Shown one piece after another: positions 14,301 through 27,249 of a stretch of DNA of 64,000 nucleotides. Under the pieces are notes generated by a model that saw only the letters and a program-made list of their open reading frames with translations, had not been told where the DNA came from and did not search any database. Position 1 is the first letter of the stretch. Every line of letters begins with the position of its first letter. The DNA comes from Dermatophagoides farinae (Eukaryota; Arthropoda; Arachnida; Sarcoptiformes; Pyroglyphidae), in assembly GCF_024713945.1 (NCBI RefSeq), contig NC_134678.1, forward strand, positions 4,960,001 through 5,024,000, written 5' to 3'. Made by a program: the position numbers and the translations under genes.

Positions 14301-17300
14301 TCCAAATTTTCTAGCCGTGGATTTGGTATTGAATTACATATTGTTCGTAATTCACTTGGCACAAAATCTGGCACTTTGATTTTAGTCCATCTTAGACTTT
14401 GAATGATGGCTTTATTTTTTCGATTTTGTAATGTTGAACATTCGATTGACGATGCTGTTTTCGTTATTGTTGGAAACGATTCTCCTCTACGATTTTCAAT
14501 ATATACCTTATGTGATTTGGCTATGGTATTACTAACATCGATATCCATCGGAGATATCGTACTAATCAAAGAGTTATTCTTTTCAACATTCTTCATTCTA
14601 TCAATAGTATCTACATTTGGACCATCTCCTTCTTCATCTGAAGAAAATACTATTGAACCAGTTTCGGATAAATGTTCAGATAAATCGGAAACTTGATCAG
14701 CTTCCATGTCACCCAACATAGGATTTATTGCTTGACTAGGATTTGGTATCAACATTGGTACGGATTCTGCTAAAGCTAATGCCATATATCCAAAATGAAT
14801 ATCTGAATTCAGATGATATTGATTATAAGATTTATTTTCTTTGTTTTTCTTGAAAAACCAATTATCTTGCCACGAATGTGAATTATCAATCAACTTGATA
14901 CCAGAATCTTGTGAAAGATTCGATTCAGTTGATGAATATTTTTTCGAATCAATTAAATCGAGACCGGCTTCTGGAAAATAAACCTTTGATTGTTCGAAAT
15001 TTAATTCAAGACCGAAATCATTTTCAATATTATCGTCATCGTCATCATCATCACCATCACCATAATTATTATGATCATTCAATTCTTCATCATTATTATT
15101 ATGCATGGCTTGATCAATATCATCATTTGTTAATTGTCGATCACAGTAGCTATGTTGATCATCAAATGAAGATATTGAATGATCATTATCCATTTTATTA
15201 TTGGCACCACTCATGGCTGAACAATGGCCATCACCACAGTTACTACCACCGCAACCGCTACTAACCGTACGGATACGATTTAAATTTATATGGCTATTAT
15301 GATGACTATAATGATCAATGAATGATGCACTACTCTTGAAACTATTAAATGATGATGTCGATGCTGTAGTCAAAAAACGACTTTGTCCATCTTCAATGAT
15401 CTAATTTTGTAAACACAAGAACAAGAAAAACAAACAATAAGAAAATGATAATTTTTAATTGCAAATTCAAATTAATGATTCATTCATTTTACAAACCTGA
15501 TTAACAATAGATTGTGCCAACAGGTGTTCATATGATTGACAATTATTAATGAAATCTTCCACTTCTGTCAATGTTAATGGCTGTGATGGTAGATGCAATT
15601 GTTTAGTAAATCCGAATGATTTTTCACTAATCTTTTGTAAAGCTTCTTTTAATTGATTATAAGCTTGAGTGGGTGTTGTTTCTGGTTCACGGCCTAACAA
15701 ACAATGTTTCAATCGATTACAATGGTAATATTATCTTACAAAATATTAATCACTCACCACAATCACAATCATATATTGATTGTTGTAATATTGTAAACAA
15801 ATTGGCCAACAATGGTGTAAAGGTTTTGATCAATTGATTATCTACGAGGAAAAAAAAACAATTGAAAGGATCAGAAAAATCATTAAACAAATATAGAATT
15901 TGGAATTTTAAAAAAAAACATGATCACAATTATAATCGATTTAAACTACCGAAAAAAAATCAATATTAACATATACCCTGTTGGTTGTAAGCATTATGTT
16001 GAAATAATTGATTTTTTTAAACGTTTGATAATCGACATACAAAAAAACAGTGTTACAATCATATCATAAATAAAATAGGTCATTGAAAAGGTTATCATCA
16101 TCATCATCATATTTTTTGATAATCTTGTTTTCTATCAAATTCAACAAAAAAAATTGCGATAATAAATACAAAGGATGTAATTTGAAAATTGAGGTATTTC
16201 TTTCGGTCGGCAAACAGATATAGGCAGATGGTATTGATTTTGTTGTGAAAGAACAAAAAAATTCTTCAATCCTACAACGAATTACTGACCGATAGTCAAG
16301 TGAATAGCCGGACAGGTCTCAAATATTTGTGTGTTTCGTCCGCCTTTATCATTTTTTCTTTCTTTACTCCAGGATGATTGTTCATTTTCACACTACGGTT
16401 TTAAACACACATACACACACACATATATATATAAATCTTGTTTTATAGCTAAATATTAAATGCCTGTCAAAAATAACGCGAAATAAGAAAGAAAAAATTC
16501 TTGGCCCCAATTTCAATCATATAAATGGAAATTGCCTTAGGTCGTCAATATTGTTTTTTTTCTTCTTCTGTTAATAATAATGAACGGAATTTTCAACACC
16601 ACTAACATATACACATATCCAAACACAAACACACAAATATACAAACATCTTATCACATCATAAAAAAAGAGGATTTAATGAAAAAAAAATTTATTCGGTA
16701 AATATAAGCCAACCGGCCGACAAAAACAAAAACAGTTAAAATTTTAGATCAAAGATTATATTATCATTGGATTTTATGATGAAACAATTCAAACGATGAC
16801 CATGTCATTATCTAATCATTGTTTGTGATTGAAAGATTCGATTTGATGGTTAAAAATCATCATCATCATAAAAAAAAATAAAATAATGCTAGTACGAAAA
16901 GCGTTGGCGTATAGTGATGAGTATGATTTGAAAATGGATGAATCAATGAATGGTTTGTTTTTTTTCTGGATAGAATGAAATATACATTTCAATCAGATCG
17001 TTCAATTTACTCATCAAGATTTTTTTTTTGAAAAAAATGTTCATTTCGAATCGAAGCTAATTGTATTGATCATATTAAACAATAATTGTTAGATTGTGTG
17101 ACTATAAAACACGGAAAGAATCCACAAATTGCTGTGTATATGATTAATCTAACTAGTGGTTGTTCTATCTTTAAAGAAAGGAATGAATGAAAAAATGAAA
17201 TTGAAATGAAAAAAAAAATTTTTTCTTTCCTGAAACCATAACAAAATAGGAAAAAAAATCAAGATTGATCCAGTCGATCAATCAATCAATCAATTGAACA

Positions 17301-20300
17301 ATGCCTACCAGATTTAAATTAGTGAGAAAGAAGAAAAAGAAAAAAACGGCAAAACTAAAATCAATGATGATCATCAATTTAGATCAAAAAATCCAATTTT
17401 CAAGAGATTTGTTTGTGATTATTTTATTATATATCTTTCGTTGAACACTCCCTTGTGGAACATTTCTTTTTCATTTTATTTTACTCCAAACATATATTAT
17501 TATTATATTGTATTGTGTTTATTTCATCATCGTGAATGATTATTATTACCGACTCGGACAGAACAAATAAATTTGTATAATATATCTTGTTGTATGCATA
17601 GAATTATCATCATCATCATCACCATAATAATATTAACCATTTTATATATGGTCGAAGAAAAAAAAGAAAACAAATGGCGCCCGTGATCTGAACATTTTTC
17701 TGAATATAAGACACACACACACACATTTATAACATGGTATGGAAGTAAATAAAAATTAAAATAAAACAAAATAATCAGCAGCGTGAAATCAGAATTGACA
17801 GGCAGACTGAAGTATCTGAAGAAGGGGAGGAAAATAATAATAATAATAAAAAAATAATAATGATGAAGAAGAAGGCGGGGGAGGTGATGCATATGATTTT
17901 GTTTGATGATGACCTGTATGTATGACACCAAAAAACAAAAATATAAAAAAAAGAAAATAAAATAAAATCCGGCTTGCACATCCCAAGAATAGATGTATAT
18001 GTTGTATATGTGCAAGTTCTAATTTTTTTTTCTTTGTTTGTATGCGTGTTCATATCAGAGAAAAAAATGATTAATTGATTATGCATACGAGTGAATAAAA
18101 TAAAAATTATAATAATGATGATGATGATGATTGTCTGTATGTGTTGTGCACGATGAGAATTCAAAATACTGTAAATAAGCAATTGGATCCATTGGATCTC
18201 GCAACCGACATTGTTTTTGTTCATAGAAATAGAAATTTGTATAAAGAAACAACAAAAAAAAAATTATTATTACTTACATTGATCATCATCAAAAATATAT
18301 CCAATATGTGAATAATCAATCGAATCAAAGCCTAATAATTTGGCCAAATTTAATTCCATATCCGAACGTATGGCTAAAAGATTTTCATAACGATTGTTCA
18401 TGTGTGCATGATCAATATTTTTGTTGCTTCTCATTTGATTATCGACATCCAATGATTCGCCATTCGTTTCCACTTGTAAAAAGATAACAAAAAATAGTTA
18501 TTTACGTGAAAAAATTTATATTCAATCATTATTATTATATTTATATTTATGCTATATAAAACTGTTGCAGATGGTAACAATGTTGTTGACGATCATCAAC
18601 AAATAAAAAAGAAATATATCTCAGAACAGAAAAACACCAAAAATTGTAATGATGATGGAAAAAAGTAGATTATCATCATCATCATCATTGATCAAAAAAA
18701 ATGAACAAACTTGCATTCAAAAAGGAGAGAAAAAATAACGGGACTAAATTACATTTTTGCCGATCTATATATTTCTGCCTCCAATAATCCAATGGATATA
18801 ATTCACAGATATCAGGTAACAATAAATTGGGACGACAATTATAGCCAGTAACAACAAGTCGGAAGCTAATTTTTTTTCAACGAAACTAATTGTCATTTTT
18901 GATCAAAAATGTAGTGAGTAGAGATAAAAAAAAAATTTAAACGGATAAAAAAATTATCAACGTGGAACAAAAAATGACATAAAGATGCTAGATGAATATT
19001 TTGATCCATCGATTGCTATATTTCAGAAAATGTAATAAGAAAAAATTAATAGTCTGTAGAACTTATATTTTATTGAATATTAAATTATATGAATCAAATT
19101 CAGATTTGGTCTATTTGGTCTAGATATTTTCTTGTTTGTACTGGATTTTTCGTTGTGTCTGTTGATTATCGTCATAATCATCAGCATCCATATTATGTAA
19201 ATGTGGATGTCAAATTTGATATTCGGAAACATATTGATAGTTTTCAAACAAGTGTAGCGTAGGTTGATACTTATATTATCTGTCGATTATGATTATGATG
19301 ATGATGACAAGATCGATAACAAGAACAAGTGAATCATTTTGATGGTGGTCGTGTCCATCATCATCATCATCGAATCAAATTGAACAACAAAATTTTTTTT
19401 ATAACAAATTTCAAGAGGAAAAATAAAATAAAAATCTGAATGCTAGCAATATTATAATGAAAGAAAAATATTCATCAATGAATCAATCTAACAGAAAAAA
19501 ATATGCATTCATTCAACTCAAAACTCATGCTAGTGCTATTTTATTTTTTTTTTCTCAAGATTTAGATTTGGCCTAATAAATAATAACAATTTCTATCTCA
19601 CACAATAGATTGGACTAGATGATGAACCATGATTGCCAATGATTCGGAGTGAACCGGATATTTTGAAGAGATTTCTTTTTTCTTTCTCCCATTATTTAAT
19701 AAATAAATTCCTATATTCAATAGATGAGATCGAATGATTTTCATTGATGATAAGGAGGATCAATTCCAAAATCAAAAATAAAGAATTTTTTTTCCAAAAT
19801 CTAAAATCTATAAGTCTTGTTTATGACCATCATCATCATAATCATAGTCAATATTTTTTTTTCTGGAATAGTTTAGCGAAAAAATGGCAAGTACATTCAC
19901 CTTGAAAGATGAAGAGAGCAGCAAAGATACATACATAAAGTTTAAGATGATAAAGGTACAAGAACATACAGGTATGCCTTTGACATGAATGGCAATGGTG
20001 GTCGGATAGAAAAGTAGATGAATGAATGAAATGTAATCGAAAAAAAACGGGAATCAAGCGCATCCACACCATTATAATCAACATCATTGCCATCATTTTT
20101 GAAAACAGCTTTTTTTCTGACCAGGAAAATCTTCAAAACATCAACACAAACACACACACACACACAACCGGCAAAAATCCAGTTTTTTTCAGTTTTTCTT
20201 GTTCAAATATATGTATGAAAAATAATATATTGAAAAAAATTTATATTCACCATATCAGAAGCAAAAAAAAAATCTATATAAAACAACAACTACAACAACT

Positions 20301-21379
20301 TGAGCCTCCAAAAATATGGATACTAAACATTCTCATCTACAATTTCATTTGTATTTTTTTTCACTCATTTTCCATCTCTATAAACGTTTTGAAGAAATGT
20401 TCATCAAATTCTTATGTAAGCATCCATTATATGGAATGATGATAAAGATGATGATCATTATCATTAAAATAATAATTTGGATCGAAATGTTAGATGAGAA
20501 AAAATCTAAAAAAATTTACCCATTATATTATCGATTCCATTCGATGATGATAATGAATCATTTTTGTTACCATTGCTGTTATTATTATTGTTGTTGTTGT
20601 TGTTATTCGTAATTTCATTCTTGACAATTTGTTCAACATCACAATCATCATTATGATTATTATTATTATTATGACCATTTTTCTTATTGATCAATTGTCG
20701 ATTTGAATCATATCTTAATTTTGCATTCATAAAATGTAACAATTCGCGTTCAGATTGTTGTTTAACGATACGTTTACAAAGCCATGATTGACATTGGAAA
20801 TTGTTTGATATTGTCCTATATTTTTTTTTCGTTTGTTATGGAGATAGAAAGAAAAAGAGAACAAATTTGAATTGAAAATAATTATTGTATTGAATATTGT
20901 AAACATACCGTTGTTGATGACAAATGATGCAGATCCATGCATCGAAATCATATAATGAACATTTGAAACAAACATTCAATGAACATTGTTTACAAACAAG
21001 ACGCTTATGTCTAGATAAATCGAATCGAGAATTACAAAGAAGACATGATTCTTCTTGATCATCATCATCATTATTATCATCATCATCATCTAGCATGGAT
21101 GTTGTCGATTGCATCATCATTATCATTGTCGAATTGATCGAATGATCTGGTTCATCGATTCCATTTATATTGCCAATACATTCCGATAGGCGATTATTGT
21201 GTTCACCCAAATCAACATTATCATTACAATCATCATCAACAATAATATTATCATGATGATTATGATGACCATTGGTCAATGAACCATTTATTGTTGCCAT
21301 TGTTGATGTCGATAGATTTTTATATTTGATCAATTTCGTTGTTGTTGATTTTGTTGTGGACATTTCAGTAGCCGAAATA
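11309..21379 (-). CDS. Large Slp/Slac2-type FYVE finger plus Ig-like domain protein (shared exons)
   Basis: Eleven shared exons: 20909-21379, 20520-20815, 18278-18472, 15758-15841, 15497-15693, 13793-15400, 13290-13610, 12651-13205, 11963-12562, 11630-11892 and 11309-11576 (TAA at 11309). Every junction keeps the frame; with a first exon the product is 1650-1758 residues. In the 1717-residue form, Cys 211/214, 228/231, 236/239 and 249/252 with a WxC motif match the zinc finger of the Rab-binding domain of synaptotagmin-like, melanophilin and MyRIP proteins. An Ig-like domain spans about 883-1009. The C-terminal third is Ser/Asn/Gln-rich and looks disordered. A role as a Rab effector linking vesicles to the cytoskeleton is inferred from the finger only. 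The usual N-terminal helix of that domain is not evident. I cannot name an orthologue. Confidence 0.8.
15842..18277 (-). other. Intron of the FYVE-Ig gene
   Basis: This lies between exons 18278-18472 and 15758-15841, with donor T|GTAAGTA and acceptor CGTAG. It holds AT-rich sequence, CA repeats and short frames of low-complexity protein (17527-18224). I see no exon or RNA gene in it. Confidence 0.7.
18473..20519 (-). other. Intron of the FYVE-Ig gene
   Basis: This is the phase-1 intron between exons 20520-20815 and 18278-18472, with donor G|GTAAAT and acceptor ACAAG. Open frames at 19848-20439 are low-complexity and on mixed strands. No further coding signal was seen. Confidence 0.7.
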
Positions 21380-21870
21380 CTATTGGTGAAAAAAAAAGAA
21401 AAAATGACAAAAGTTATCTTATTTTTTGTTCAAAAAATATTCATTTCTTAAATATTGGTTTCTTTTATCATCAATACACACACACACACACACAGATAAT
21501 CACACGGGCAATATAGTCAAGCCGAGGCTCACGATTATTCAAAGAAAAAAGCGATCGTTTGAATCAAATAACCGTAAAAAATAGGAAAGCGAATAAGAGA
21601 AAAAACCATTCAACTCATTATTTGCATTGATTAATGGTGATTAACATTAACATTAAAACATCGGTATTGATTTTCGAATTTTGGTTTTTAGCTTTAACCT
21701 ATCGAACGATCAATAAATATACACACGAACCAACATCACGAATTTTGAATCAAATCTGGAATACAGTGTATGGTTGTTATTGATGATGACGGGAAACGAT
21801 TGCTAAATTAGATTCAAACAACAACAACAAAGAGAAAAACAGTGCAAATGCAATCGTGTTTGAAACAAAC

Positions 21871-22289
21871 CTTGTTGTTGTTGTTCCATTGGGTATTCGA
21901 ACATGTTTTTCATCACCAATACTAATCTCGGTTAGTAATTGTTGTTGTTGTTGTTGTGAAACATTGGTATTCAAATTGAAATTACAACATTTTGAACAAT
22001 TACAATAACGATGATGATGATGATGACGATGATGTTCATTGGACACGGATTGAAAAACTGGAAGTTCAGGTTCAAAAATTTTCTTTAAATCATCATAGAT
22101 GATGGATTTGTTCGTGATCCATTCATAATCATGATGATGATCAGCATCATTTTCTTCAATAATGTTAAAATTCTCAATATTATCTTCATCATCATCATCT
22201 TGCTTTGAACATGTCTGTCGCTGATGTTGTCGAAATTTACCGTACCAGAAACGTATCGTTTCGATCATCAAAACAGTTATCGATAACAT
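21871..22289 (-). CDS. Alternative first coding exon B of the FYVE-Ig gene
   Basis: The ATG at 22289 opens 139 codons plus two bases, ending AAG|GTTTG. The two leftover bases AG pair with the first base T of the exon ending at 21379. The N-terminus (MLSITVLMIETIRFWYGKF) is hydrophobic and could be a weak membrane anchor. An acidic Asp run, a His-rich run, a CNCSKCC cluster and a Gln run follow. An in-frame TGA lies upstream and no acceptor AG separates it from the ATG, which supports a true first exon. With this exon the product has 1758 residues. Codon phase fits; use in transcripts is inferred. Confidence 0.6.
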
Positions 22290-22853
22290 TGAATAAATGA
22301 ATAGATGAAGAATATGTTTATAGCATATTCATTGAATTGAATTTGAAAAAAAAGATAAAAAAATTTCGTATCAAAACAACTTCAAATATCATTTAAACGT
22401 TTTTTTTCGTTGTTACTTTTAATCTATGATGAATTAAAATAGAAAAGAAATTTGATGATGATAAAATCGGAAATTAGAAAAAGACTTTATCATCATTATT
22501 ATTATCATCGCCCATCATCTTCATCATCACCATTTTATTATCGTTGTCCAACATCCATAAGAAATGTAGAACAATAAAAAACCACCATTTGCAATAGATG
22601 ATGATTGGAGACATAGGCACACACATACACACACATTTAGATTAAAAAGAATATGAATAAATAAAATGAAAAAAAGTGAAGATAAAAAAAACGGTAGAAT
22701 TAAGGTAAATGATGATAATGGCACGGCTTGCAATGAGAACAAAAAAAACCAAACAGGTAAAACCTCGTCCATTCATTTTTTTTTCTTTTAATCTCATTAT
22801 AACATTAAAATAAAAGAAATGAAAGGGAGAAAAAAAATAGATCACATTCAAAC

Positions 22854-23149
22854 CTTTGTCTTTGGTGATGGTGTTGTGGATTATGATGATGATGATGATG
22901 TTGTTGTTGTTGACTGTGATGGTGATGATACGATTTTCGATTAAATAAAGATCTTGGCGGTAATGCCAATTTGGAATAAATCATAAGATATGATTTTGGC
23001 AGCTGAAACCAATGGTTCCAGGCATATTTTCGAAATATTTTTTCTTTTTTGTTTTCACCATCATCATCATCATCGTTATAATCATCGTTTTGTGAAAATT
23101 TAGCAATAAAAAATAATGATATTAATACGATTATAATCCAGATGAACAT
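22854..23149 (-). CDS. Alternative first coding exon A of the FYVE-Ig gene
   Basis: The ATG at 23149 opens 98 codons plus two bases, ending AAAG|GTTTG, in the same phase as exon B. The protein starts with a clear hydrophobic segment (MFIWIIIVLISLFFIAKF) suited to a signal anchor, then Asp-rich and basic stretches, a central KSYLMIYSKLALPPRSLF, and His/Gln-rich repeats. Joined to the exon ending at 21379 it yields 1717 residues. The longer upstream reading of this frame starts at GTG and was ignored. It is probably used from its own promoter, since exon B has no visible acceptor to receive it. Confidence 0.6.
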
Positions 23150-25591
23150 TTGAATTTTTTTTTTGTTAAATAAAACAGATTCAACAGGTGATAACAACAG
23201 CAAAATCACTAGTAGAACAGGTAAATTTTAATGTTTTTGTTGTTTTTTTTTAAAAAAAAGCTCATTGAAAAACACTGGAAATTTTCCTTAAAATCATCAT
23301 CATCCATCCATCCATCATCATCATCATTTGGATGTCTTAAGTGAAATGTATGGAGATAAAAAAAATATGGATACACACAACACACACCGAAAAAAAACAG
23401 TTGAAAACATACAAATCGATAGTCGTTGAAAGGTAATGACAACGACAATCATCAACCAAGGACATATATACACATATACACCGAGAAAAATGGTTTTTTT
23501 TTACTGGAAAACGTGGATTTGGTTTGTTTCGATCGATGAGCATTATAAACTTAGCGTACAATTCATCAATCAATCAATAAATGAATTTCATTTCATTTTA
23601 TTTTTTTAATAATCACAACTTATATCGTCATTATTGTGGTGGTTGTCAATGTTTCATTGATCAATTAAGCTGATGTGTATGGTAGTAATAATATCATTTA
23701 AAGACAATCCACAATGATTATAATGATGATGATGATAATAATAATTTAGATTATTGGATGCTCAATACAACAAGTACGATCGATTTGATTTTTGTAAAGC
23801 AAATGGTACCTGTATCAAAAGAAAAAACATTGAGTAACCATATTCAATAAAAAAATTTAATAAAAGATGATCATTGCACAAAAGACCAAATATTTGTGAC
23901 AAAAAAAATTAGCAAAATGAATCCAAATGAGAGTATTGGACATGTTTACCTGTATTTTGTTTTCATTTCATTTCATTTATCGATTTTATTTTATTTTTTC
24001 GTTCATCACATTCAACAACAAACAAACAAATGAATGGAGAGAAACACACAAAAAAAATTTGTTTGTAAAAAGAGGAAAATAAAATAAATTTATTTATTTT
24101 TCATACGTAAAAATCGTCATCCAGTCGTACTCACATGTATTTGTTAATTAAGTAAGTCTCGTATATTTTTTTTCTCACACATTTTAAGCAGCAAAATGAT
24201 CATTTAAGGAAAAATCATTTTTTTGTACCTTTTTGTACACATACATATGTTGATTATTTCACAAGTATATTCAATGATCTCTCACCTGAAGTTGTTTTTT
24301 TCTACACATACGTACACACACACACACACACACACATTCAGTTCCTAGGATTCAATGAAAAGTAAAAACAAAACGAAAAAATAAATAATTCAATTCGGGT
24401 CCCAAAAGAAAATTAACAACATGATTTTTTCCATTTGATTTCGTTTATGGTTTCGGCATATATATTATGGGATTTAAAACTAATCAAAACACCAATGTTT
24501 CGATGAGAAAATGAAAATTCAGATTTATTTTTGTCTTATCCATGGGTTTTAATCTTTCCAAACACACATACACATGGCATAAATTATATGGGCACCAATA
24601 CCACATTGGCCAGAACTGATTTAAGTGGTCAGTATGTGGTAATCATTTTCACCTAAAAATGTGAAACAAATCAAATGAGTGGAAATTTGATCATTTTTTT
24701 TGCTGTTGCTCAAAAATTTGAGTGGCAAACATTTTCTATACGCTTACTCTGTGTCACCACCATCATCATTATCAATTTTGGATCAATTTTAATTGAATTG
24801 TAGAAAAACAATTATTAATTGTAGCGTGAGAGATTTGTAATTTGATTCATTAGAAAATCATCCACACGACATACATGCATACATTAGTTATGTAATGTCC
24901 TATCATCATCATTATTCAAGAAAAGAAACAAAAAAAAAATTTACATCGAATTTAACCATCAAGTTCATTCATTTTATTTCATTGAAAATTTGATGAGCGT
25001 AAAGAAAATGAAAAATTTATCAAATTTCAAATCAAATATGCATATGAAAAAAATGATTATTAGTGAAATTGAAAATTGGGCCACTGATGATGATGATGAT
25101 GATGATGATGATTGTGACATGAGATGATGAAGTCCATTCAATCTATATCACCAGAGAATAATATTTTCAAATAATAATAATTACAATGCTCATGATGATG
25201 GCGATTCTCATTACATTTTTCACACACACACATTCACATATTTCGTAGCATCATTTGTTTTATGAATAAATATTTTTCTTAAATTGTAATATAATATGTG
25301 AAATGAAAAAATTTGCGAATCTAATCGTATGATATTTGTTGTTGTATATAATCATTTTCTGTTGTTGTATTTTTTTTTCATTCACCACGCACATTAACAA
25401 TCATCATGCGGATATCGAATGATGAAAAAATAATTTTGATGCAAAACCACCAAGTTGGGTGACGTAATTTTCTTTTTCTATATATATAAGAATGTTTTCG
25501 TTTTAGTTGATTTTGTTTTTTTGGCATGAAAAAATTCAACCTCAATTTAATTGAATTTTTTTTTCGTACTTGTTGTTGTTGTTGTAATAAC

Positions 25592-26207
25592 GGAAATCAG
25601 GTGATTTTTTTGCATACAATAATTTGATTTGGTCAAAATTTTCACTCGATATTGATTGTAAAGGAAAAAATTTTTAAACATCATCAAGTGAAGTGTATGT
25701 GTGAAAAAAAAATTGTATGCTAACCAGTTGAACAACAAGTTAGAAAAAAAACAATCGTAATGAAGCGTACGTTCACTATGTTTGTGTGTGGTTCCAGTCA
25801 TCCATCCAAGCTCTAGTCAATCCACAATCAATTCTGATCATTTTTTTCAAAAGAAAAAAGTTGAAAAAATCCGATTCAGAAAAAGAAATGCGAAAACATT
25901 TATTTTTGCAATATATATATCGTTTGTGTTATCGATCACAATGACATTTTCTTATACATTCATTTTGCAGAAATGATCAATCAAGCGACAAACAAAAAAA
26001 AAGAAAAAAAAATTTAGCTTCAAGTGACACCCAATATTTTTCATTTATCTATTGCCTGTTGCATGCATGCATGTGTGTGTGTGTGCATATCATAAATATC
26101 TCTTTGCATGATTGTTATTGTTACAGATGATGGTTCGATCTGTCCGGATATCATTGCGAAAAATAAAACCGAAAATAATTCTTGATACCGAAATCGGAAC
26201 CAAAAAA
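25592..26207. repeat. Tandem duplication, copy 1
   Basis: Direct copy of the block at 26419-27249. Long near-identical runs are shared, for example around 25610-25700 with 26468-26575, 25870-25985 with 26858-26972, and 26030-26205 with 27048-27247. It is about 215 bp shorter than copy 2 because of several segments absent here. No open frame with known protein and no transposon ends were seen. Confidence 0.9.
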
Positions 26208-26418
26208 AAAAATCGAATTTATATAAGAATAAAAAAAAATGGAGAGGAATGGGCAGGTAACAGAAAACAATTGGCTCCATAAATTATTGAAAATCAATGA
26301 GGTGTCAATGTCGATGTGAATGGTTTTAAATTTTCTCTCACCATTCCAATCCATTCATGATTGTCACACATTATGTATGTATATGTTTGGCCACTTGAAA
26401 ATCAATGAACCTTGAAAT

Positions 26419-27249
26419 GGAAATCAGGTGATTGCATAATTTTTTGTTATTGGCTTCACCTATTTTTGTTACATACAATAATTTGATTTGGTCAAAATTT
26501 TCACTCGATATTGATTGTAAAGGAAAAAATTTTTTAAACATCATCAAGTGAAGTGTATGTGTGAAAAAAAAATTTGTATGCTAACCAGTTGATTTTTTTT
26601 AAATAATGTGAAGCAAACAACAAGTTAGAGTAAAAAAACAATCGTAATGAAGCGTACGTTCACTATGTTTGTGTGTGGTTCCAGTCATCCATCCAAGCTC
26701 TAGTCCAATCCACAATCAATTCTGATCATTTTTTTTTCAAAAGCAAATTGAACTTCCTTTGGGTTGAATTTTCTGTTCTTCCGCAAAGTGCCTACAATAT
26801 GAGTCTTTTGTTGCAGAGTGATTCAGCCAAATTTACACTTGTATAAAAATTATCAATTCAGAAAAAGAAATGCGAAAACATTTATTTTTGCAATATATAT
26901 ATCGTTTGTGTTATCGATCACAATGACATTTTCTTATACATTCATTTTGCAGAAATGATCAATCAAGCGACGAAAAACGGATGAAAAAAAAGTGGCCCAA
27001 AAAAAGAATTTAGCTTGACATTTCCCATGACGATACACACCCAATATTTTTCATTTATCTATTGTCCTGTTGCATGCATTCGTCCATTTGTGTGTGTGTG
27101 CATATCATAAATATCTCTTTGCATGATTGTTATTGTTACAGATGATGGTTCGATCTGTCCGGATATCATTCCGAAAAATAAAACCGTTCTTTTACTTTTA
27201 CCACTTCTTAAATACAATAATTCTTGATACCGAAATCGGAACCAAAAAA
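26419..27249. repeat. Tandem duplication, copy 2
   Basis: Second copy of the 25592-26207 block. It has extra segments at about 26432-26466, 26594-26620, 26741-26858, 26972-27045 and 27186-27215. The roughly 118-bp extra piece at 26741-26858 is less repetitive than the surroundings. About 210 bp of unrelated sequence separates the copies. Confidence 0.9.

Noticed and set aside
14104-15264. Plus-strand frames opposite the Ig exon
   Set aside because: They are antisense shadows of the real minus-strand exon 13793-15400; their composition mirrors its codons.
26131-27160. GGTTCGATC motifs resembling a tRNA B box, in both copies
   Set aside because: I could not find a matching A box or an acceptor stem around them, so no tRNA call is supported.
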